A stretch of DNA of 64,000 nt from Salvia splendens (taxonomy: Eukaryota > Streptophyta > Magnoliopsida > Lamiales > Lamiaceae). Where the stretch lies: contig NC_056035.1 of NCBI RefSeq assembly GCF_004379255.2, positions 15,025,902 through 15,089,901 on the forward strand, given 5' to 3'. The number at the start of each line of letters is the position of its first letter. The first letter of the stretch is position 1. Positions 9,608-21,162 of this stretch are shown here, piece after piece. The notes beneath the pieces were generated by a model. That model did no database searches and was not told the DNA's origin. It saw only the letters and a list, made by a program, of their open reading frames with translations. Made by a program: the position numbers and the translations under genes.

Positions 9608-10187
9608 GCAAACTGTTTTCAGTTACTTTTGAGAACTTTGTTATACTGTTTTAAGGTAGAAGTTGCTGTCTTTTCTATTGTCTTATTCTCTTTTAAAACT
9701 ATTGCTGAATAAGAGCATATTTTCAAGGTTTTTCTAAATGAGTCTGCCATGATTCAGGCATTGATGTTGATGAAAATGATTCAACAGAGGTGAAGAAGAT
9801 ACGAGATTGAATCCTAATTATATTTCCAAGTCCATATCAAATAAATATCATGCGTGAAACATGTGGTGTATTTGAATCGAACAAATATAGAATAGAATAA
9901 ATAAATACAAACCACTTGAAAAAAAATGAATCAGCAAAGTTTCACTTGTTTCTTAAATTAGAACTTGTAATTAACACACCAAACCACAGCCACTTATTTG
10001 ATAAGAATTGGTATAAACACTAACGACATCCACTTCTGGTTAATTATACAATAATTCTCACACTGCGTGTGTATTTGGTGAGGAACAAGTCAAAGACTCT
10101 ACTAAAACAGTTGTGGCACACAAACACATCTAATCTGATGTTGTTAAAGATCAAGTATTGATCAAAACAAACTTTTGCTTTGTCTGG
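9608..10187. other. Intergenic spacer between the GT90 copies
   Basis: AT-rich; holds the 3' UTR of copy 1 and the promoter and 5' UTR of copy 2. No further feature recognised. Confidence 0.6.
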
Positions 10188-12092
10188 ATGATCAAGAATA
10201 TGATAGACAGGCAACAACAGCCTAGGAGGGCTCAATCCACTGCTGTATTCTTCCTTGCGATCCTCATCGTCATTGGCTTGATCACTCAATGGCTTGACAT
10301 AGTGAGTTCTTCTTTTCGTGTGTATTATTGTAATTTGATCATCATCATTAGCCACACTTAGGTTTTGGCCATTTTTCCAGTCAATCATCACAGGATCACC
10401 GCAGAAGAAATTCGGGTTCTATATATATTCAGAAGAATTTGATTGCTCTCTCAATTGCTCAAACATTCCATCACCTGTAAAAAATGATAATGTCGAGAGC
10501 TCATCAGCTTTGACATGTCCAGACTACTTCAAGTGGATCCATGAAGATCTAAGGCCTTGGAAGGAAACCGGGATCTCAAAACAGTTGGTCGAAGAGGCCA
10601 AGAAAGTCGCACATATTAGGATCATTGTAGTGAACGGAAGACTATATACGTTGAGGTACAAGAAAGTCTTCCAAACCAGAGATATTGTAACCATATGGGG
10701 AATTTTGCAGCTTCTTAGGCTCTACCCGGGCAGGCTGCCAGATTTGGACCTAATGCTAGAGTGTGGGGACAGGCCAGTGATCAAGAAACGCGACTATGGA
10801 GGTCTAGAAGCTTCCATGCCTCCACCATTGTTCCACTACTCTGGAGATGAATCTAGTTATGACATTGTTTTCCCTGATTGGTCCTTCTGGGGTTGGTAAT
10901 TGTTTTTTTTTTGTTTCTTCATTTTTTGATGTTTCCTCTAATTTAGCCTCAGTAGTGACAAAAGGTGATTTATTCCATCGTTGGACTTTGCAGGCCAGAG
11001 CTGAATATCAAGCCATGGGAAGTGCTGAAGCAGGAGATTCAAGAAGGCAACACAAGAATCAAGTGGAAGGACAGAGAGCCTTACGCTTACTGGAAAGGGA
11101 ACACGAGGGTGGGAACTGCACGTCGTGACTTGGCGAAATGTAATGCCTCTGATCAAGATGATTGGAAAGCTAGGATCTTTGGAATGGTAAAGAAAAAAAG
11201 CTGCACCTTTCTGCAATATCCCTCTTAGGGGAGATTTTTGAGGGTGGTTTAAGTTATGCTTCATCATTGTAGGATTGGAATGAAGAGAAGAAGCAAGGTT
11301 TCAAGAGTTCTGATGTTGCAAATCAGTGTACTTACAGGTATATGGATCACAACTTTGATAGTAGTATATAAAACTATGGCAGTTTTTATATCATTTTTCC
11401 ATGTTTTTGGCTCCTTTTTTCTGATGTATATTTGGGATTGATGTAAGGAAGATACAAGATTTATGTTGAAGGAGTTAGCTGGTCTGTTAGCCAGAAGTAT
11501 ATCTTAGCTTGTGATTCCATGGCTTTGATCATAAAACCACATTTCTATGACTTCTTCACAAGAAGTCTGCTGCCCTCGATCCATTACTGGCCTATCAACA
11601 CTAACAACAAGTGTGAGTCAATCAAATTTGCAGTTGAGTGGGGCAACAATTACACAGACAAGGTGATTGAGAACATGTGAAAGTTTTGGACTGAATATAG
11701 ATCGATGTTTTTTTTTATCTTGATGTCCATCGTTGTATCAGGCTCAGGAGATTGGAAGAGCAGGAAGCAACTTTGTTCTAGAAAATCTTGCGATGGATTA
11801 TGTTTATGATTACTCTTTCCACCTCCTAAGTGAGTATGCAAAGCTCTTGAAGTACAAGCCGACTGTCCCTGAAGGGGCCGAGGAGACATGCTCAGAAGTG
11901 CTGGTGTGCGCCATTAGAGGACGGAAGAAGCGATACAGAAAACATTCTATGGTGAAAAGCATGTCGGATTCACCTCCCTGCAATCTGCCTCCTTCGTTTG
12001 AGCCAGAAGATGTTAGCGTTTTCCTTGAGAGGAAAGCGAATCTAACAAACCAGGTTGTTTTGTGGGAAAGAAATGAAATTCATGGTAACTGA
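10188..12092 (+). CDS. GT90 (rumi/CAP10-like) protein O-glucosyltransferase, copy 2
   Basis: Exons 10188-10301, 10381-10895, 10994-11186, 11273-11337, 11452-11662 and 11742-12092 join in phase to 482 residues. Exons 3, 4 and 5 have the same lengths as in copy 1 (193, 65, 211 bp), so the genes are tandem duplicates. The first ATG of the frame is 10188; it opens a basic N-terminus and a hydrophobic anchor (about residues 17-35). The lumenal domain shows TCPDYFKWIHEDLRPW, PDLDLMLECGDRP, FPDWSFWGW, PYAYWKGN, YVEGVSWSVSQKY and FAVEWGNNY. Cysteines DCSLNC precede the domain. Ends EIHGN without KDEL. The exon 5 acceptor is the AG at 11450-11451, chosen over a nearer AG at 11445-11446 to keep frame. 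No lesions seen; probably functional. Confidence 0.87.
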
Positions 12093-12829
12093 AGGAGAAT
12101 ATTTTGAGATAGGGCTATTTGAAAGGAGTTTTAGGCCACCTTTAGAAAACAATCCAGACTCCTTTTCTCTGTAAAATGCAGCAGAAATGATTTGCCATGT
12201 TTTAATATGTTATACTATCAAGTACTGTACAATCTCAATACATAATTTGTTTCATGTCCAACTCTTTCGCGACAGATGTTGTTACGGTTTTCATAATATG
12301 TTTTTGAAGGAACTGAAAAATCAAAACTTCTCAATTACAAAGCCTCAATCAGCAAAGGCCTTTAGACGAAGAAGGCAACGAATGAACATTCTGCTGAAAT
12401 GCGATCTCAAGTTTGAAAAAAGTCAAGCTAAGTTCTTAAAAATCTTATATTGAAAATTTTCACTTTGTTTGCTGTTTTTTTGTTTCCACACAAGCATGTT
12501 ATAATCTGGCTATGGAAAGTAAAACTCAGTCTAGAAAAGTACTACTGTTTATATCAGATAAAAGGAGGTAGCCACAGAAAAGATGCAGCTGATACATCAA
12601 TAACGATAACACTCTTGTAAAGAAAAAACACAACAAACATAAACAAATCTGAAAACGAAAAACACACAGATGGTTTTCTGGTTTTATCCCTCTTATAATA
12701 CTAGTACTAAATAAATAAGCCCTGTTCAGATGTAGTCGAAAGAGCCGCCCAAGAAACTATAAGAAGCCGGACATTTTATAGAGAAGCTGATAATAAGACG
12801 TGAGGCACTAGGTGGATGGTGCAACGCAT
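12093..12829. other. Convergent intergenic region
   Basis: Contains the 3' UTRs of GT90 copy 2 (plus) and the ADF gene (minus). No other gene supported. Confidence 0.6.
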
Positions 12830-13728
12830 TCAATAAGCACGCGCCTTGAGGATATCCCAGCTCATCTCACTAGGATCAGTTACTTGCAACTCAACCTGAA
12901 TCCCATCTAACTCTCTCTTGAACCTATCTTTGGAGCTTGCATACAACATCTTAGTCCTCACCTTTGCAACATCTGGTGACCTACAATATTTGAAGAAAAA
13001 AAAATTCCATTTTTCATAATACAAAAGCAAAGTAATAGTACTGAAAAGAAAAAGAAGAAAACAAACACATCTTTACCATGCAAAGAAGAAGATCTTGCTC
13101 TTGTGGCAGTTTTCATTTGTTGTGAAGTCATAGTCGAAGACAGCATAGCGACAGTCGTCATCAGGCAAGCTCTTGCAGAAATCCTCGTAGCTTTCGCCCT
13201 GCCCCCCGATCTTGTCTACCACCACTTGTTGGAGGCCATCATCAAGCTTGAAGGTCAGATATCTGTGGTTTCTTCTGGCTTTTAGCTCCAAGAATGTCAG
13301 TTTGCATTCGTCGTGCACTGCTACTCCGGAGGCTGAGTTCGCCTGCAATGGAGATTGAGGAAATGCAGGAAAGAAAACAAGGTGTGCCAGTTTCATCTCT
13401 TACTTATAATGTTAAAAATCTTAACCAGAAAAATGGCAGATCAGGCCTGTTCTTCATGTTCATTTCATGCATATGGATTTTCCACTTTTGGTGAAACTTT
13501 TTTGATCAATCAAATGATTATGACATTGGAAACATAAAGTATTACACACCATAATGATAGAAACACACACACCGTAATGATAGAGATAAGAACTTATTAA
13601 TTTGAATATTTGATAGGTTACATGATATATCATGTCAAGATTCAAGATCTATTAAGGCAAATAAGAATAGAAAGTGAAGATGAACATGAACAAATTCAAG
13701 AATTAGTTGCAAGATAGAAACATACCAT
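12830..13728 (-). CDS. ADF: Actin-depolymerizing factor (ADF/cofilin)
   Basis: On the minus strand exon 1 carries only the ATG (13728-13726, followed by GTATGT). Exon 2 is 13342-13077 and exon 3 is 12980-12830. They give 139 residues, the usual plant ADF length, and the lone-ATG first exon is typical of plant ADF genes. Motifs: [15 protein letters not shown] at the N-terminus with the regulatory serines near residue 6, [23 protein letters not shown], and the actin-binding helix with [20 protein letters not shown]. ADFs sever and depolymerise actin filaments in the cytoplasm and are controlled by N-terminal phosphorylation and phosphoinositides. No lesions. Subclass not assigned; the ending [13 protein letters not shown] is like the ADF8/11-type tails, a weak hint. 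Confidence 0.95.
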
Positions 13729-15149
13729 GTTTTGTCTCTATCTAATGAGAGAAAGGGACTTCAAAATATGGAAAATGGAGATGGAAGTGATCAAATGGGA
13801 AAGAGAGATGAAAAGATAATGCAAACTGATCCTTGTTTTTTGGTAAAAGAAGTTGACGAAATATTCAAAAGGAGGGGAGAGTTTTTAGGTGTGTTTTTAG
13901 GAAAATTAATGGCACATATCACATTTGCCTTTTTTAGGATTATCATTTATCACATCCAACACTTTTATTTTATGGAATATTATTTTATTTTCTAACAGCC
14001 TCAAATTTCTTACCATCAAATATGTATTTTAATTAAAAATATTGGATGACTTTTTAATAAAACAATTTAGCAATCGCACGTGGTGTGAGTTTATTTGTAA
14101 TCAATGACAGAAAATTAGTTGATTTTTATGGGATTTTTTTATAAAGGTGCCAAAAATAAATTACTAATTTCTCTTGAATTAATCTATTTTCAATAATTTT
14201 TTAATCACAAATGAATTCCTCTATGCTTTTTCTATGAATTATACTTTATTTATTCTATTAGAAATGAAACATTTCTTAAAATACTTTTTTTTTTTTTTAC
14301 TTTATTCTCTTTTCACTTAATTTTTAAAAAAATATATGAATTCTATGTCGAAAAACAAATATTTCTAAATTAATAGGATGGAGAAAGTAAATGCTTTTCT
14401 AAGTAAGAGATAACCAGATTTAATTCTTCTTAGCTCCAACAAAATCTATATTGGTTACAACAATGAACTACAAAAAATAAGTTAAAGCTACACTTGCTAT
14501 GTCAAAATAATTAAGTCAAGATGGACTTTAAGATAAAATAAACGATATGGAATTAAGATAAAGATTTAGTAGTGTTGCTTGAGTAGTAAAATAAGAATAA
14601 GAATAAAATAAATTAATTGTGTGATGGACTAGATTGTTCTATAAATTAAATGTGAAATGATATTTTTTGCCTTTATAATGAACTCATATAATTTCATGTG
14701 TTTTAATGTTTAATTGTACGAAATCATTGACTAATTAACGAAAATATATGTAAAATTACTTAATTAACGATTCAATAAGCTAAAAAGTTAATGAAAATTG
14801 TTAATTAAATTTATGGAAGGTTTAATTCATTGCTTGATTAATCAATAAGGTTGTGATCGTTAGATTAATTAACTAGTGGTTAATTAAGTATGAAATAATA
14901 TCTCTATCTAAAGGACTAATCTCATTTGCCAAACTGCCAAAATCAGAAGCCAAACCAATATCATAATCAAAGTCGATATCAATACAACATGTGGAATTTG
15001 AACATTTCCATAGGGTAATCCATTTCTCAATTTCTCCAAGCCAAACATGCTTAACTATAGAATTCTTATAAGATGGACGCCAACATATTAAAGAAGATGC
15101 ATTATCTTGGTATGAGTACAACCCATAAATCTGTTAAAGTTCTTCTTCA
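13729..15149. other. AT-rich upstream region of ADF
   Basis: Contains the ADF 5' UTR and promoter. A minus-strand open frame at 14873-15121 (82 codons) resembles no family I know and has no supporting splice context, so I do not call it a gene. The rest is AT-rich with no gene. Confidence 0.5.
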
Positions 15150-15990
15150 ATATGCAGTCTCATACGTACATTACATATCCTTCAATATCCGGGTATAGCG
15201 CTAAACCAAGGGAAAGTGAGGTGAAGAAATGACAATGAGCCAAGCCGCAACTGTAGACAGATTTGAACAACGATTTGCCTATCTATATGATGTCCAGATG
15301 CCTTTCAAAGACAACCATTGTCTTCTTCTTCGAAGAGCTTCGAATGGGTACCTTGCACGCCTCAATTGGAGCCCGAATGAAGAAGTTATGGACGTTTGAT
15401 GAAGGCTGCGCGGAGTAGTACAAACCTAGCGAGTCGCCGGATTCGCAAGTATATGGGCCTGGCGACTAGCTGGGAATGCGAAGGGACTCCAGGCGGGATT
15501 TTGAAATGTTTTGTGTGTCTTTTCACCTCCCAAACCCTACATCTATAAATAGGGCCTTTTGTTTCCTTTGTATTAAATTAGATAAGATTAGATTAGATTG
15601 AGAGTGTCTCCTTTGTGAGAGTCCCTCCCCATGTTGGGTGAGATGAATATTTGGAAAAATCCATGGCCAGGCTATGGTTACTTTGTGGTTGGCTCGAGGT
15701 TAACCACTTGGTAAATTCACAACTAGCATCATGTAGCTAGTGGCAGAGCTTGAGTGAGAGTATACCTTAGGGGCGAAGCTCGGAAGAGTATACCTCTAGT
15801 GGCGGAGCTCGAACGAAAGTATACCCTAGTGTCGTGTGGCTAGTGAGTGAGTTGATATAAATGGTTACTTGGATGAAAGTTGCCAAGGGTTGCCATCATC
15901 TTTTTGGTAGAGATCCTTCGGTCTCCAAGAGGGCATTTGTTCAGTCCCTAATTTCTTCCATTTCGATCCCCCTCATCTATTCTATTTTGT
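15150..15990. other. Unidentified repetitive, LTR-like segment
   Basis: Base composition differs from the AT-rich flanks. It holds a good TATA-like box (CTATAAATAGGGCC near 15542) followed by a transcript-leader-like stretch and an array of three repeats. This looks like the R-U5 part of an LTR or a solo LTR. I found no paired LTR, no TG...CA borders with a target duplication and no coding region, so the identity is open. Confidence 0.35.
15737..15840. repeat. Three imperfect tandem repeats with AGTATACC
   Basis: Units of about 30-34 bp of the form TAGTGGC(A/G)GAGCT..GA..(A/G)AGTATACC at about 15737, 15770 and 15801, followed by a partial TAGTG. Confidence 0.7.
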
Positions 15991-17563
15991 TGTATCTTTT
16001 TGTGGGATGGAACACATATTCTTTTTAGTGTAATATTTAATGTAATGTGTTTTTATGTTATTGTTGTAATATTTTTAGTTTGTAATTTTAATTGTGTTGT
16101 TTTTTATGAGAAAAGTCTTTGGCTAATTTTGGAGATTCTCATCAATCATTGTACCTCTCTTTCGGGTGTATTATCTGTATCCTTCTCTTCCATGATTTTG
16201 CTGTTGTTGTGGATGATGTTTTTTTTACCATGATCTGTTGTTGTGGATGATGTTGCACACTTGGACTTGAGGGTTTTGATTGTTAGAATTAGCCCAAATG
16301 AAATTGTATGAAATTACGTTCATATGAATCAAATCTCTCTTGACCTTGGTATTATGCTGCATTCAGTTTGACCACTTCTTTCAATTTCCAACCCCAGATT
16401 GGCTTTGAAAATTATCTTCATACATTTTGGATTGGGCAACTTGCACATTACTCCCTCAATTGTACCTCATTTATATTTTTAAACCACAATTTGTTTTCAC
16501 GTTATTTTTTGCATGCACTCCGTAAGAGCATCGTTAACGCCATGGGCCGAGCCGCAAATTGCGAGTCTCGGCCCGTCACAAGCGTTGGATGGAGGAGAGT
16601 CACGGCCTGGGCCGGTCCCGGGGCCGCATTTGCTACCTGGTGACGGTCCCGCGGCCCGGCCCATGCGCGCGTTAATTGGTGCGGGACGTGACGCAACGTG
16701 GCCCGGCCCAGGGTTATTTCGTGTTCGGGCCGGGCCGCAACGGAATTTTTATTATTTTTTTTAATTCAATTTTTTTATATAAATAACGAAGTAGAACGCT
16801 ACCAAGCTGCTATTCAAGCTTGGAACGAACAACAAATCCGGGTACCACGTACTCGGATGTATATTCACCGAGACCGTGAACAAGCTGCGTTGCGGCTTTT
16901 CATGGATTATTTCTCTAGAGATCCGCGATGGAGCGATCAGATGTTCCGTCGCCGGTTCCGGATGCGGAGGCCTTTGTTCCTACGCATTGTCAACGCAGTT
17001 GTAGCTCGTGACACGTATTTCTGCTAAACCACCGATGCTGTGGGCCGACAAAGTATATCGACGTTGCAGAAATGCACGTTTGCCATTCGTCAACTTGCTT
17101 ACGGAACTACATCAGATATGTTCGATGAGTATCTATATGTAAGCGAGCATACTGGACGGGAGTGCCTAGCTAAATTCTGTCGGGCAGTCGTCAAAGCATT
17201 CAAGGATACATACTTGAGAAAGCCAACGACCGACGACGTTAGGAAGTTGGTCGACATGCACGAGCGGACCCACGGCTTCCCGGGGATGCTTGGAAGCATC
17301 GACTGTATGCACTGGCAGTGGAAGAATTGTCCGACGGCTTGGAGAGGACAATACACTAGCGGGCACAAGGGCACACATCCCACGATTGTGTTGGAGGCCG
17401 TTGCCGACCAACGATTGTGGATCTGGCATGCCTACTTTGGTGTCGCGGGGTCCAACAACGACCTCAATGTGTAGAACGAGTCTCCATTGTTCAACGACTT
17501 GTGTGCCGGGCGAGCGCCGAATGTAGAGTTCACGGCCAACCACCGTCGGTATAGTATGGGGTA

Positions 17564-17571
17564 CTATCTGG
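17564..17571. repeat. 8-bp target duplication CTATCTGG, left
   Basis: Repeated at 18135-18142; defines the hAT insertion. Confidence 0.9.
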
Positions 17572-18134
17572 TAGGGGTGTGCATTCGGGTTTCGGTTCGG
17601 TTTTTTGCCAAAACCGAACCAAAACCGAAAAAACCGAATTTAGTTCAAAATCCAAACCCAACCGAAACCGAAAAAACCGAAACTGAAAAACCGAAAACCG
17701 AAAACCGAACTTAAAAAACCGAAAAAACCCGAACAAAACCGAAAAACCCGAAAAAAACCAAAAAACCTGAAAAAAATAAATATAATATAAATATATATTT
17801 AAATATGTGTATTTTATTTTATTTTATATATACTAATAAAATATTTATATATAATATAAAATTAATAATACATATAATATATATTATATAGTATAATATA
17901 TTAAAAGAATATATATATTATATATAATATAATATATTAAATTAATAGAATATATATAATTCGGTTTTTCAGTTTTTTCTTCGCCCGAACCGAACCGAAC
18001 CGAACCGAAAAACCGAATTTTTTTTATTTATAAAACCGAACCGAACCGAAAAACCGAAAAAACCGAACCGAATTTCAAAATTTCGGTTTGGTTTGGTTCG
18101 GATATTCGGTTTCCGGTTTTTTTGCTCACCCCTA
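17572..18134. mobile_element. Non-autonomous hAT element (563 bp) nested in the Harbinger transposase
   Basis: TIRs TAGGGGTGTGC / TAGGGGTGAGC and a perfect 8-bp target duplication CTATCTGG identify a hAT element. Subterminal regions are packed with AACCGAAC / CGGTTCGG motifs. The interior is almost pure AT (about 17770-17960), with no coding capacity. Excising it in silico rejoins the GYYLADG motif of the host transposase, proving it came second. Confidence 0.92.
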
Positions 18135-18142
18135 CTATCTGG
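18135..18142. repeat. 8-bp target duplication CTATCTGG, right
   Basis: Second copy flanking the nested hAT element. Confidence 0.9.
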
Positions 18143-19124
18143 CAGACGGGATCTACCCTCGATGACCCGTGTTCGTGATGACTATCATATGTCCGACAAC
18201 GGATCGGAGGGCATTGTTTGCCCAAAGGCAAGAGGCGACTCGGAAAGATGTCGAGCGTGCATTCGGAGTCCTCTAAGCACGGTGGGCTATTGTGAAGGGA
18301 GCGGCCCGTGGTTGGCAGCGGTCACTAGTCGCCGACATCATGTATGCATGTATCATAATGCATAACATGATCGTTGAGGACGGGGAAGATAATGTCACTT
18401 TGTGGAGCGACGATCCGCTCGCCAGCACCGGGAGTGACTACGTTGTCACCGACCCTCCCGTACAGGGCCTTCCTCCCGACATCCGCAATGTCATGGCCCG
18501 TTCAGCTGCGATGCGCCAAGAGGAACAACACACTAGCCTCCAAGCCGATCTAATCGAAGAAATTTGGACTCGCACCAACGTTTTCCAACATTGACGTTAT
18601 GTTTTTATGTTTTTTATTTTATGTTTTAAAATTTCTATGTTGTAATTTTCAATCTTCGATCGAAATTAACTTTTCCGTGTTATAAATTTTCGGTTTTTTA
18701 TTTTACGTTTAAAATAGGTTGAAGTTGTGAATAGTGTCATTTATTAGTTGCGGCCCGGATTATGGACTGCAGGGTTAGAGCAGTTGGGGTCTGGGCCGTA
18801 ACTGTAGAGGAATGATGACGTGGAGGGGACTTGGGGCCTGAAACCGGGTCGGGTTAATGATGCCCTAACTTGTAATTTCTTTCTGGTGATTAAAATAATC
18901 GTACAAGATGAGCAATTAAGTTTGTGTGGGATCTCGCGAGCCTTTCTAAAACAAATGGTGGGTTTGAACTTTGGATAAATTCAATTTGTACTCCATCAAT
19001 AGACCTGTAAACCTATTCTCACTTCAGGTTTTCAGATTCAGACTGTTTTTTTCAATTTTGACTTTTGTCAAAAATGAATTTTAACTTTTTAACACTCCAC
19101 AGTAAAGAACACTGAACCACGGTA

Positions 19125-21162
19125 ATGACGAAGCGAAAGCAGCCCCAACTCGCCGCAGATTATTCAGACGACGACGTCGTTTCTGGTACTTCACGCCAGC
19201 ATGAAGAACTTTTTTTGTTGATTTTTGAGATAGCATGCACAAATTGATCGATTAACTTAGTTTCATTAAATGCTAGGTTTTTTTGATCGGTTTCTCTCAA
19301 TGTACTTCTGTTCGATAACGTCAATGTTTCGTTATTGCTGATATTTTGTTTCTACGAATTGTCGCTTGTCTTCGTTTCGACGACGACTAGCAACTGATTT
19401 TATAGGTTTTGTATCGTTATATGTGATGAACTGTGCTCGATTTAGTATTGGTGACCCAATTAGTCGAAAAAGTTCCAATCTATATGTGCAAACGGTGTGT
19501 GAGATGCTAATTACAATATAGTATCTGTTCTTCATGTATTGTTTTCGGTATCGTCTTGAATGCAGATGCACTGATGATTGAATTTAATATTGCAGAAGAA
19601 CTTGGAAGTATAGAAAAATTGGGGAGTTATTATAAGTTACATCCAATTTATAAGTCCACTATGCATGTAGATATATTCAATATAGATAAGATTCCTTGTC
19701 GCCAGAGGTCAATGAGGGGATTTAGGAGGGAGAAGAAAACAGCCGTGCTAAATGCTGGTATGTTGCACAATCTGGATTTCTTATAGGCTTCTTGCTTTGG
19801 ATATTCGAAAAATATTGTAGGCTTAATGTTTGATTAGGGAAATTGGTTGGAAGCGTTGCCAAGGCAAGCAGAAGATCTAGGGATGTGACAAACAAACCGA
19901 AGGGAGAAATAGAGGAAAGTGATTGTGTCATTGTGTGCACGTCTGTTTGTAATGGTAGAGTATCGAGGAGGCGGTGTGGAAGCACCACCAAGGGTCAGGA
20001 GAATGGAAAGTTAGGCTCTCAAATGTTTGAAATCTACATAGAGTATGATTGTCTCATCTTTGTATGATTGTCGTATTTTTGTATGGAGTATATATTTATT
20101 ATCTTAACCTGTTGCTTTGGATGATGTAGGAATATGTGGAGAAAACTCTCAGAAGAGGAGAAAAATGAATATACTTATCTTGACTCTTTGTGGTTTTCCT
20201 TGCATGCTAAAGGACCTCACAAATCAAAAGTGTTGAGTTGGATCAAAAGAAAGGATATATTCTCGAAAAAATATGTATTTGTTCCAATTGTTCAGTGGTA
20301 TGTGTCGCGTTGTTGTGATGAAACCACTATAACTATGAATTTATGATCATTCAGTAAAAGGTTATGCTGTTGCATATACTCATTTCAGTGAGGCTCACTT
20401 ACTGGCGTTGCATTGTGCAGGGGTCATTGGTTTCTTTTGATCTTCTGCCACTTTGGTGAAAATTCAGAGGCAAAATCTGAACGCCGCTGCATGTTGTTGC
20501 TAGATTCCCTGCAAAATGCACATTCGAAGCAGCTAGAATCTGGAATCAGAAAGTAAATTATTCTTATTGTCAAAGTGAAGTTTTTTTTCTAGGATATGTA
20601 CTTATGCTTTTTTCATCTCCCTTTTCTCTACAGATTCGTCTTTGACATATTTGAAACAGAAGAACGGCCGGAGAATAAGGAACTAATCAGGAAACTCCCG
20701 CTTTTAAGTCCTAAGGTCGCATTACTCATCTACCACGTACCTAATATTCAATAATCAGTATGTAGACTCACTCGAATGAGTGCATGATTCCAGGTGCCAC
20801 AACAGAAAAACAGCGAGGAGTGTGGATTTTTTGTTCTCTACTACATATATAAATTCCTAAAGAGTGCCTGTGATCATGTTAGCTTCTCGACAGGCTGCAC
20901 ACACTTTGTAAGTGTTCCTATTATTTCATTCTATCGTCTTTTTAAAGCAGCTCTTTGGATTCAAGGTCTCATGCAGGGTTACCTTCTGATCTGCGATGTA
21001 TAGATGAAAGAGAACTGGTTTACTCACGAAGATGTGGAGCGCTTTAGCAAATCACTGAACCCAATTATCTGTGATGTATAGATGAAAGAGAACTGGTTTA
21101 CTCAGGAAGATGTGGAGCGCTTTACCAAATCACTGAACCCAATGACTGAATTTTCTGATTGA
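19125..21162 (+). CDS. Ulp1-type (C48) SUMO/ubiquitin-like-specific cysteine protease
   Basis: Exons 19125-19185, 19566-19757, 19838-20042, 20130-20297, 20421-20552, 20634-20715 and 20794-20907 join in phase, ending with either of two duplicated last exons, 21004-21081 or 21082-21162. The product is 343 or 345 residues. The catalytic domain shows YLDSLWFSL, YVFVPIVQWGHWFLLIFCHFG (His211), MLLLDSLQ (Asp237), and VPQQKNSEECGFFVLYYI (Gln284, Cys290), so the full His-Asp-Gln-Cys set is present. Such enzymes mature SUMO or remove it from targets. The N-terminal 130 residues are poorly conserved to my eye; exons 1-3 are the least sure. The last exon gives ENWFTHEDVERFSKSL, matching the family's C-terminal helix. 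Confidence 0.82.
21004..21162 (+). repeat. Tandem duplication (78-bp period) of the terminal Ulp1 exon
   Basis: Two head-to-tail copies, each beginning ATGAAAGAGAACTGGTTTAC and preceded by GATGTATAG. They differ at a few bases (CAC/CAG, AGC/ACC). The TAG at 21079-21081 is the stop codon if the first copy is used and the 3' splice AG if the second is used. The unit is 26 codons, so frame is kept. Confidence 0.9.

Larger units (their letters stand above)
16770..18594 (+). pseudogene. PIF/Harbinger transposase (DDE_Tnp_4), inactivated
   Basis: Segments read YQAAIQAWNEQQIRVPRTR, RMRRPLFLRIVNAV, TLQKCTFAIRQLAYG, then FPGMLGSIDCMHW (first catalytic Asp), WHAYFGVAGSNNDLNV (second Asp), YSMGYYLADGIYP, and ATRKDVERAFGVL (catalytic Glu), then a C-terminal IIMHNMIVEDGE. 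The catalytic triad is still visible, but there are in-frame stops after DTYFC (about 17025), after NNDLNV (17472), after ADGIYPR (about 18162) and after AFGVL (about 18273). The gene is also split by the hAT element at 17572-18134, exactly within the GYYLADG motif. It cannot make a transposase; the element could move only with help. Confidence 0.88.
16526..18865 (+). mobile_element. PIF/Harbinger DNA transposon, defective, with nested hAT element
   Basis: Ends are terminal inverted repeats of about 15 bp (GAGCATCGTTAACGC left; reverse complement of the right end GGGCATCATTAACCC) flanked by a 3-bp TAA target duplication (16523-16525 and 18866-18868). Both are standard for PIF/Harbinger. The GC-rich TIR-proximal sequence contrasts with its flanks. 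It carries a broken transposase gene and a later hAT insertion. No second (Myb-like) ORF was found. Confidence 0.85.

Noticed and set aside
12187..12453. Plus-strand 88-codon frame after GT90 copy 2
   Set aside because: Lies in the 3' flank, no family features and no plausible start context.
14873..15121. Minus-strand 82-codon open frame
   Set aside because: No family I know, no splice partner and AT-rich context; may be a gene relic but unsupported.
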